Origin: Nocardioides sediminis
GTDB lineage: Bacteria > Actinomycetota > Actinomycetes > Propionibacteriales > Nocardioidaceae
Assembly (NCBI RefSeq): GCF_003047295.1
Contig: NZ_PZYZ01000005.1
Span: 248,001-312,000 of the forward strand
Length of the DNA stretch: 64,000 bases
Direction: 5' to 3'
In this document: one piece after another, positions 57,012-64,000 of the stretch
How the letters are laid out: each line of letters starts with the position of its first letter
Numbering within the stretch: position 1 is the first letter of the stretch
Position numbers and translations under genes: made by a program
The notes under the pieces: generated by a model
The model's input: only the letters and a program-made list of their open reading frames with translations
Databases searched by the model: none
What the model was told of the DNA's origin: nothing

Positions 57012-57044
57012 CAGTGGCCCGGTCCTCCACGGACCGGGCCACTG
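57012..57044 (+). terminator. perfect 14-bp terminator hairpin
   Basis: CAGTGGCCCGGTCC (57012-57025), loop TCCAC, GGACCGGGCCACTG (57031-57044). It sits 24 bp after the DUF6131 stop and ends with TCATGT. A textbook GC-rich intrinsic terminator. Confidence 0.85.
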
Positions 57045-57108
57045 TCATGTCCGGAGCACGGCGAAACCGATTGGTGCGTTGTCGGTGCGGGGGGCGAGGA
57101 TCTGCGCC

Positions 57109-58419
57109 GTGAGCACGACACGACCGGGCATGCGCGCCTTCTGGGACTCCCTCTCGGTGGAGGGCCGCTGGTTGCTCTCGACCGTGGTGGTGCAGACGTT
57201 GGGGCGCGGCCTCACCCTGCCCTTCACGATCATCTACATGCACGAGGTCCGCGGGATCTCCCTCGACCTCGCCGGCCTGCTGATGGCCTTCATCGCCGTC
57301 GTGGCCCTCGCGGTCACCGGACCGGGCGGCGCGCTCACCGACCGCCTCGGCGCCCGGCGGATGCTGCTCGTCGCCACCAGCGCGCAGGTGGTGGGGTGCA
57401 CGGTGATCGCGTTCGCGACCACGCCGCTGGCCTTCGCCGTGGGCTTCGCGTTCCTCGGCTTCAACTTCGGGGTCTCGTGGCCGGCCTTCAACGCCCTCGT
57501 CGCGGCCGTCACCACCGGCGAGACCCGCCAGCAGTACTTCGGCATCAACTTCGCGCTGGTCAACCTCGGCATCGGGCTCGGTGGCGTCATCGGCGGCTTC
57601 TACGCCGACGTCACCGACCCCTCGACGTTCACCGTCATCTTCCTCGCCGACGCGGCCTGCATGCTCGTGCCGATCGCGCTGCTGCTCGGCCCGCTGCGCC
57701 ACGTGCACGGTCGGGCGGAGCGGCCCCACGACGCCGACGACTCAGCCGGTTCCTACCTCGCGATCCTGCGCCAGCCCGCCGTGCTCTGGCTGACCGCGCT
57801 GACCTTCCTCGGCACGTTCGTCGGCTACGGCCAGATCGAGGCCGGCCTGCCGGCCTTCGCCCGCACCGTCAGCGAGGTGTCCACCCGCGTCATCGGCGTC
57901 GGCTTCGCGGTCAACACCGCGACCATCGTGCTGCTCCAGTTCGTCGTGCTGCGTCGCATCAGCGGCCGCCGCCGCACCCGCGTGCTGGTGGTCATGACGG
58001 TGCTGTGGGCCGTGTCCTGGCTCGTGCTCGGCCTCACCGGCCTGGTCCCCGGGACCATGGCCGCGGCCGTCGGCGTGCTCGCCTTCAACGGCCTCTTCGC
58101 CCTCGGCGAGACCCTCCTCCAGCCGACCATCCCGGCCATCACCAACGACATGGCGCCCGACCACCTGCGGGGCCGCTACAACGCGGTCAGCGCGGGGGCC
58201 TTCCAGGCCGGCACCATCCTGGGCCCGGTGGTCGCCGGCTTCATGCTCAGCCACGGCTGGTCGTGGGGCTTCATCGCGCTGATCGTCGCCGGGTGCGGGG
58301 CGATGGCCGTGCTGGCCATGGTGCTCGAGCGGCTCGTCAGCCCCACGGTCAACGGCGTCACGGGGCACGAGACCCCGCAGGCCGACCCGGCCACCGGCGA
58401 GCCCGCCGTGGCGGACTGA
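57109..58419 (+). CDS. MFS transporter
   Basis: A permease of about 436 residues with about 12 helices. GTG 57109 is preferred: GAGGA is spaced 8-9 bp upstream, and the earlier TTG start adds only a short odd tail. Features: LTDRLGARRMLLVATSAQ (motif A) and GETLLQPTIPAITNDMAPDHLRGRYN, a segment common in multidrug-type MFS. Substrate unknown. Confidence 0.9.
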   Translation: MSTTRPGMRAFWDSLSVEGRWLLSTVVVQTLGRGLTLPFTIIYMHEVRGISLDLAGLLMAFIAVVALAVTGPGGALTDRLGARRMLLVATSAQVVGCTVIAFATTPLAFAVGFAFLGFNFGVSWPAFNALVAAVTTGETRQQYFGINFALVNLGIGLGGVIGGFYADVTDPSTFTVIFLADAACMLVPIALLLGPLRHVHGRAERPHDADDSAGSYLAILRQPAVLWLTALTFLGTFVGYGQIEAGLPAFARTVSEVSTRVIGVGFAVNTATIVLLQFVVLRRISGRRRTRVLVVMTVLWAVSWLVLGLTGLVPGTMAAAVGVLAFNGLFALGETLLQPTIPAITNDMAPDHLRGRYNAVSAGAFQAGTILGPVVAGFMLSHGWSWGFIALIVAGCGAMAVLAMVLERLVSPTVNGVTGHETPQADPATGEPAVAD

Positions 58420-58440
58420 GCCGGAGCCGGGTCGGACCGG

Positions 58441-59565
58441 TCACTCGTGCGGGTCGCTGACGTAGGGCCCCCGCTCGCGCAGCGCGTCGGCCGGTGCCGT
58501 GCTGGCCGTCCACAGCGACCCGTCCGCGGCCGCGTCGACGACCGACTCCGCCGCGACGATCGTCTGCTGCGTGATGTAGCCGTTGGAGGCCGCCCCGATG
58601 CCGCCGCGGGCCTCGTAGAGCACCGACGCCGAGCCGAGGAGGCCGTAGGCGTTGCGGGCGATCCCGGGGAACTCGGTGCTCGGGTAGCGCGTGATGTTGG
58701 CGTAGCCCTTGCCCTCGAGGGCGGTCACCATCTGCGACACCGCGCGCTTGGAGTCGACGACCGTCTCGGCGAACTGCTCGGCGATCCCCAGGCGCTCGGC
58801 CTCGGCCTCGGCGTTGGGCCACATGATCGAGCCGGTGATCATCCGGCCCTCCTCGTCGACGTAGGTGCCCTGGTGGTGGAAGTCGACGACCAGCTCAGGC
58901 TGCCGCTCGTCCCACAGCAGCCGCATGGTGATCGCCTCGGGCACGGGGTTGTCGCTGTCCTCGCCCGGTTGGTAGGGGTGGTCGTAGGCGTTGGCGGAGT
59001 AGGAGTGGTAGCGGTTGATGTCGTAGCCCCGACCCTCCTCGTAGAACTCGCAGAACGCCGCGCACTCTGTGTCGTAGTTCTGCCGCCAGGGCGTGGTGTC
59101 GCCAGAGAGGTCGGTGACGTCGGCGTCGAAGCCGTCGACGTTGACCCGCGGCACGATGGTCAGGGTGAGCGCGTCACGCACCTCCCGCGCGTGCGCCGAA
59201 CCGCCGCTCAGGGACCGGACGACCTCTACCATCGCCTCGCTGACGACGTACTCGTTGCCGTGCTGGTTGGCGATGAGCATCAGCGAGGTGGGGCCGTCGC
59301 CCAGGGTGACCACCGGGATCTCCCGGCCGGTGTTGGACGGGAGCGGTGCGGCCTCGAGGTCGAAGCGGCCCTGCGCCCGCCCGTCGATGGTCTCCAGCGT
59401 CTTCCACAGCTGGTCGTAGGAGCGGATCGCGTTGACGTTCTCCTGGCCGGGCCAGGGGCCGCCCGGCACGGTCTCCGGGTCGGCGACGGCCGGTGACCCG
59501 AGCGCGAGGCCCAGGGGCAGGAGGGCGAGGGACGCCAGGACGGCGAGTGGGCGTGAGACGGACAT
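58441..59565 (-). CDS. secreted M14 zinc carboxypeptidase
   Basis: A 374-residue exported peptidase. A signal peptide is clear (VLASLALLPLGLALGSPAVA then D). The zinc motif is NQHGNEY (His102, Glu105), with later FHHQGTYVDEE (metal His) and LYEARGGIGAA (catalytic Glu). RVNVDGFD is the substrate-binding region. ATG 59565 has GGGAGGCCCCAC upstream; an earlier frame adds 10 residues. The enzyme should cleave wall or extracellular peptides. Confidence 0.9.
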   Translation of the reverse strand: MSVSRPLAVLASLALLPLGLALGSPAVADPETVPGGPWPGQENVNAIRSYDQLWKTLETIDGRAQGRFDLEAAPLPSNTGREIPVVTLGDGPTSLMLIANQHGNEYVVSEAMVEVVRSLSGGSAHAREVRDALTLTIVPRVNVDGFDADVTDLSGDTTPWRQNYDTECAAFCEFYEEGRGYDINRYHSYSANAYDHPYQPGEDSDNPVPEAITMRLLWDERQPELVVDFHHQGTYVDEEGRMITGSIMWPNAEAEAERLGIAEQFAETVVDSKRAVSQMVTALEGKGYANITRYPSTEFPGIARNAYGLLGSASVLYEARGGIGAASNGYITQQTIVAAESVVDAAADGSLWTASTAPADALRERGPYVSDPHE

Positions 59566-59661
59566 GTGGGGCCTCCCGAGATAGGTTCCCTGCATCCACC
59601 CACCGTCAAGGCGACCCTGTCAACGGATCCCCGTCGGTAACCACCCGGGACCCGAGAGAGG

Positions 59662-60696
59662 TCAGGCGCTCTCGGTCCCGTTGCGACGGAAACGCTCGTC
59701 GAACCAGCCCATCGCCGTGCCCATCCAGCCCGCGAGGTCGTGGACGAGCCGACCGAGGGTGTCGGAGGTGCGCTCGAACGCCTGGGTGTAGCTCGCTGCC
59801 GCCTCCTGCGCGGCGGCGGTCATCGAGGCGCTGTCGTCGTCCTGGCGCCGCGGGTAGGCGCCGCCGAGGATGGCCGTGTAGGCGCCGGTGTCGATCCAGC
59901 GGCGCAGCTCGGTGGCGCGGACGACGGCGAACGGGCGGGTCTGCTGCTGCAGCAGCGAGAGCTTGATGAGCGACTCGCGGACGTCGCCGCCCTCGTCGTA
60001 CTCCGCGCCCTGGGCGAGGAACGAGGTGACGTCGAGCTCCTCGAGCGTCCCGCCGCTGGCGAGCTTCATGTGGGTGCGCAGTGCGGCCGTGGGGTCCTGG
60101 CAGGCCAGCACCCCGGCTCGGTCGGCCGACAGCTCGGCCTTGCGCGACCACTCCAGCAGCCCGACGGTGACCATCCGGATGCCGACCGCGCCGCCGGGGA
60201 TCGCGCTGAGCAGGCCGGTGAGGCCGAGCAGCCGCAGGAGCAGCGTGCGGTAGACCGCGTGTCCGCTGACGGCGTGGCCGAGCTCGTGGCCGATGACGAA
60301 GCGCAGCTCGTCGTCGTCGAGGTGGTGCACCAGCCCGGAGGACAGCACGATGACGGGGCGGTCCATCCCGACGGTCTGCGCGGACAGCGTCGGGTCGGAC
60401 GCGACGTACATCTCCGGCAGGTCGGGCGCGTCCAGGCTCACCCCGACCTCGGCGAGCAGGCGGTGCAGCCGGGTGAACTGTCGTTCGTCGACGCGCACCG
60501 CCGAGCCGAGGAGCGTGAGCCGCCAGGCCCGCTCGCGGAACACCCCCGACATCGTCTTGAGCATGACGTCGAAGCCCTTGAGCTTGCGCAGCGCCACCAG
60601 GGCGCCGCGGTCGGCCGGGTGCTCCCACGCGCGTGAGCTGATGTCGGTGAGCGCCACGCGCGCACGCGCCGGTTTCCTGTCCCCCGTGTTCGTCAT
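59662..60696 (-). CDS. M48 family metallopeptidase
   Basis: A 344-residue membrane-associated zinc protease of the HtpX/M48 group. The HEXXH motif is VIGHELGHAVSGHA (His137, Glu138, His141). A hydrophobic segment follows the catalytic motif (LLGLTGLLSAIPGGAVGIRM). Substrates are probably membrane proteins. Convergence: none close; it is 46 bp after hutU on the same strand, but probably an independent gene. Confidence 0.9.
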   Translation of the reverse strand: MTNTGDRKPARARVALTDISSRAWEHPADRGALVALRKLKGFDVMLKTMSGVFRERAWRLTLLGSAVRVDERQFTRLHRLLAEVGVSLDAPDLPEMYVASDPTLSAQTVGMDRPVIVLSSGLVHHLDDDELRFVIGHELGHAVSGHAVYRTLLLRLLGLTGLLSAIPGGAVGIRMVTVGLLEWSRKAELSADRAGVLACQDPTAALRTHMKLASGGTLEELDVTSFLAQGAEYDEGGDVRESLIKLSLLQQQTRPFAVVRATELRRWIDTGAYTAILGGAYPRRQDDDSASMTAAAQEAAASYTQAFERTSDTLGRLVHDLAGWMGTAMGWFDERFRRNGTESA

Positions 60697-60742
60697 GCGG
60701 GCATCCTGACCGATGGGCGGAGCCCGCGTCAGGGCTTCCCTG

Positions 60743-62397
<1,655 letters not shown>

Positions 62398-62401
<4 letters not shown>

Positions 62402-63957
62402 GCGAGTTCTCCGATCACGGACTGGGCGGCGTCGAGCACCGCACCGGAGGCGACGAGCGAGACGGCCGTCTCGATCTCGGGTGAGAGGTGCCGGTCGGGG
62501 CCGGGGCCCTCGATGCCGGCGTCGCGCAGGAGCCGTACGACGGCGCCGGTGGCCGGCGACGGGTCGAGCTCGCGCATGTCGATGGCGCGGGCTGCGGTGA
62601 GGACCTCGACGGCGACCACGCGCGCGAGGCCGTCGACGGAGCGGCGGAGCTTGCGGGCCGCCGACCAGCCCATCGAGACGTGGTCCTCCTGCATCGCGCT
62701 GGAGGGGATCGAGTCCACGCTGGCCGGCACCGCGAGCCGCTTGAGCTCGGACACGATGGCGGCCTGGGTGTACTGCGCGATCATGTGCCCGCTGTCCACG
62801 CCGGGGTCGCTGGCCAGGAACGGGTTGAGGCCGTGGCTGCGCGCCCGGTCGAGGAACCGGTCCGTGCGCCGCTCGCTGATCGAGGCGACGTCGGCGGCGA
62901 CGATCGCGAGGAAGTCGAGCACGTAGGCGACCGGCGCCCCGTGGAAGTTGCCGTTGGACTCCACCCGCCCCTCGTCGGCCAGCACGACCGGGTTGTCGAC
63001 GGCACTGGCCAGCTCCCGGCCGGCCACGACCGCGGCGTGCTCGACGGTGTCGCGCGCCGCGCCGTGCACCTGGGGCGAGCAGCGCAGCGAGTAGGCGTCC
63101 TGCACGCGGTTGCAGTCGCCGGTGCGGTGCGAGGCGACGATCGCCGAGTCGGCCATCAGGGCGGTGAGGTTGGCCGCCGACAGGGCCTGGCCGGGGTGCG
63201 GCCGGATGGCCTGGAGCTCGGGGGCGAAGACCCGGTCGGTGCCGAGCTGCCCCTCCACGCTCATCGCGGCCGCGACGTCCGCGGTGCGCAGCAGCATCCG
63301 CAGGTCGGTGACGGCCATGACCAGCATGCCGAGCATGCCGTCGGTGCCGTTGATGAGGGCGAGCCCCTCCTTGGCGGCCAGCTCGACCGGCGTGAGCCCG
63401 GCCGCGGCGAGCGCCTCGCCCGCCGGCAGCAGGGTGCCCGCCGCGTCGCGGACCTCGCCCTCGCCCATCAGCGCGAGCGCGCAGTGCGACAGCGGCGCCA
63501 GGTCGCCCGAGCAGCCGAGGGAGCCATACTCGCGCACCACGGGGGTGATGCCCGCGGAGAGCAGGTCGGCCATCAGCTGCGCGGTCTCCCGGCGGATGCC
63601 CGTGTGCCCCGTCGCGAGCGTCGAGAGGCGCAGCAGCATCAGCGCGCGGACCACCTCGCGCTCGACCTCGGGGCCGGAGCCGGCCGCGTGCGAGCGCACC
63701 AGCGAGCGCTGGAGCTGGGCGCGCATGTCGGTGGGGATGTGCCGGGTGGCCAGGGCGCCGAACCCGGTGGAGATGCCGTACGCCGGGGTGGGCGCCGCGG
63801 CGAGCTCGTCGACGACCGCCCGGGCGCGGTCGATGGCCGCCAGCGCGCCGTCGCCGAGGCGGACCGGCGCACCGTGACGGGCGACCGCGACGACGTCGGT
63901 GAAGGAGACGGGTCCGACGCCGACGGTGACGGCGGGACGGGAGGTGGTGTCGCTCAT
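62398..63957 (-). CDS. hutH: histidine ammonia-lyase
   Basis: A 519-residue MIO-lyase. The cofactor motif is [17 protein letters not shown]: the triad is Cys149-Ser150-Gly151 where Ala-Ser-Gly is most common. Catalytic Tyr60 (AYGISTGFG) and [17 protein letters not shown] are intact. It deaminates histidine to urocanate. ATG 63957. First in hutH-hutU, separate from hutI/F. The upstream 43 bp in the window show no operator. Confidence 0.95.
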
Positions 63958-64000
63958 GCCCTCATCCAAGCCCCGGTCGGGCCGGCAGCACAGGACCCAC

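Noticed and set aside
53504..57121. A 1205-codon minus-strand frame over the two lyases and the phosphotransferase
   Set aside because: High-GC shadow of three well-supported plus-strand genes; no conserved motif.

Overview
The window is very GC-rich and gene-dense, with short intergenic gaps, many GTG starts and many 4-bp ATGA/GTGA stop-start overlaps. Gene content points to a high-GC Gram-positive actinomycete, most like Nocardioides or another Nocardioidaceae. Supporting features are a dnaK-grpE-dnaJ-hspR operon with HAIR-type operators, histidine breakdown through HutF, a sucrase/ferredoxin-like protein, a DinB-type maleylpyruvate isomerase-like protein, and small DUF427 and DUF6131 families. 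The genus is inferred from gene content only. I see no rRNA, tRNA, CRISPR array, transposase, integrase or prophage.

Layout. 1-4.3 kb: end of an AEC transporter, an FAD-linked oxidase, DoxX, an MFS pump and a CPBP membrane protein. 4.4-16.1 kb: a heat-shock block with clpB and dnaK-grpE-dnaJ-hspR on the minus strand, both preceded by HspR-type inverted repeats. Between them lie a tandem ABM-like protein, a Nudix hydrolase, an unknown membrane protein and a pentapeptide-isochorismatase-PfkB operon. 16.2-29.8 kb: accessory metabolism, transport and regulation (SGNH esterase, GNAT, nucleotidyltransferase, aldo/keto reductase, MarR/EamA pair, MFS pumps, cytochrome P450, a large LuxR-type ATPase regulator with an unannotated 39-aa leader ORF).

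29.9-35.9 kb: the most system-like region. An ECF-type sigma factor is coupled to a small beta-rich protein. Next to it a signal-peptide-less subtilase (S8) and an 850-aa TPR-CHAT caspase-like protein are divergently transcribed. Two small membrane-protein genes sit between the pairs. This looks like a regulated intracellular double-protease module.

36-40 kb and 60.7-64 kb: histidine utilisation in two blocks, hutI-hutF-M20 amidohydrolase and hutH-hutU. No hutG is present, so the M20 amidohydrolase is a candidate replacement for N-formylglutamate deformylase. 40-60 kb: mixed metabolism (cysteine synthase/desulfhydrase-like enzyme, nitroreductase, old yellow enzyme plus quinone reductase, M20 peptidase plus MFS, PEP mutase/isocitrate lyase-like enzyme, MOSC, a LuxR regulator with a methyltransferase, two HpcH/HpaI-CitE lyases, a phosphotransferase, M14 and M48 peptidases).

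The most novel sequence signal is a family of six palindromes, each 59-60 bp, that share the ends TAGTnnGnGACGA and TCGTCnCnnACTA. Five lie at gene ends, mostly between convergent genes. One of these supplies the hutI stop codon. The sixth is inserted in frame inside the M20 amidohydrolase gene and is translated as an extra loop of about 24 residues next to the metal site.
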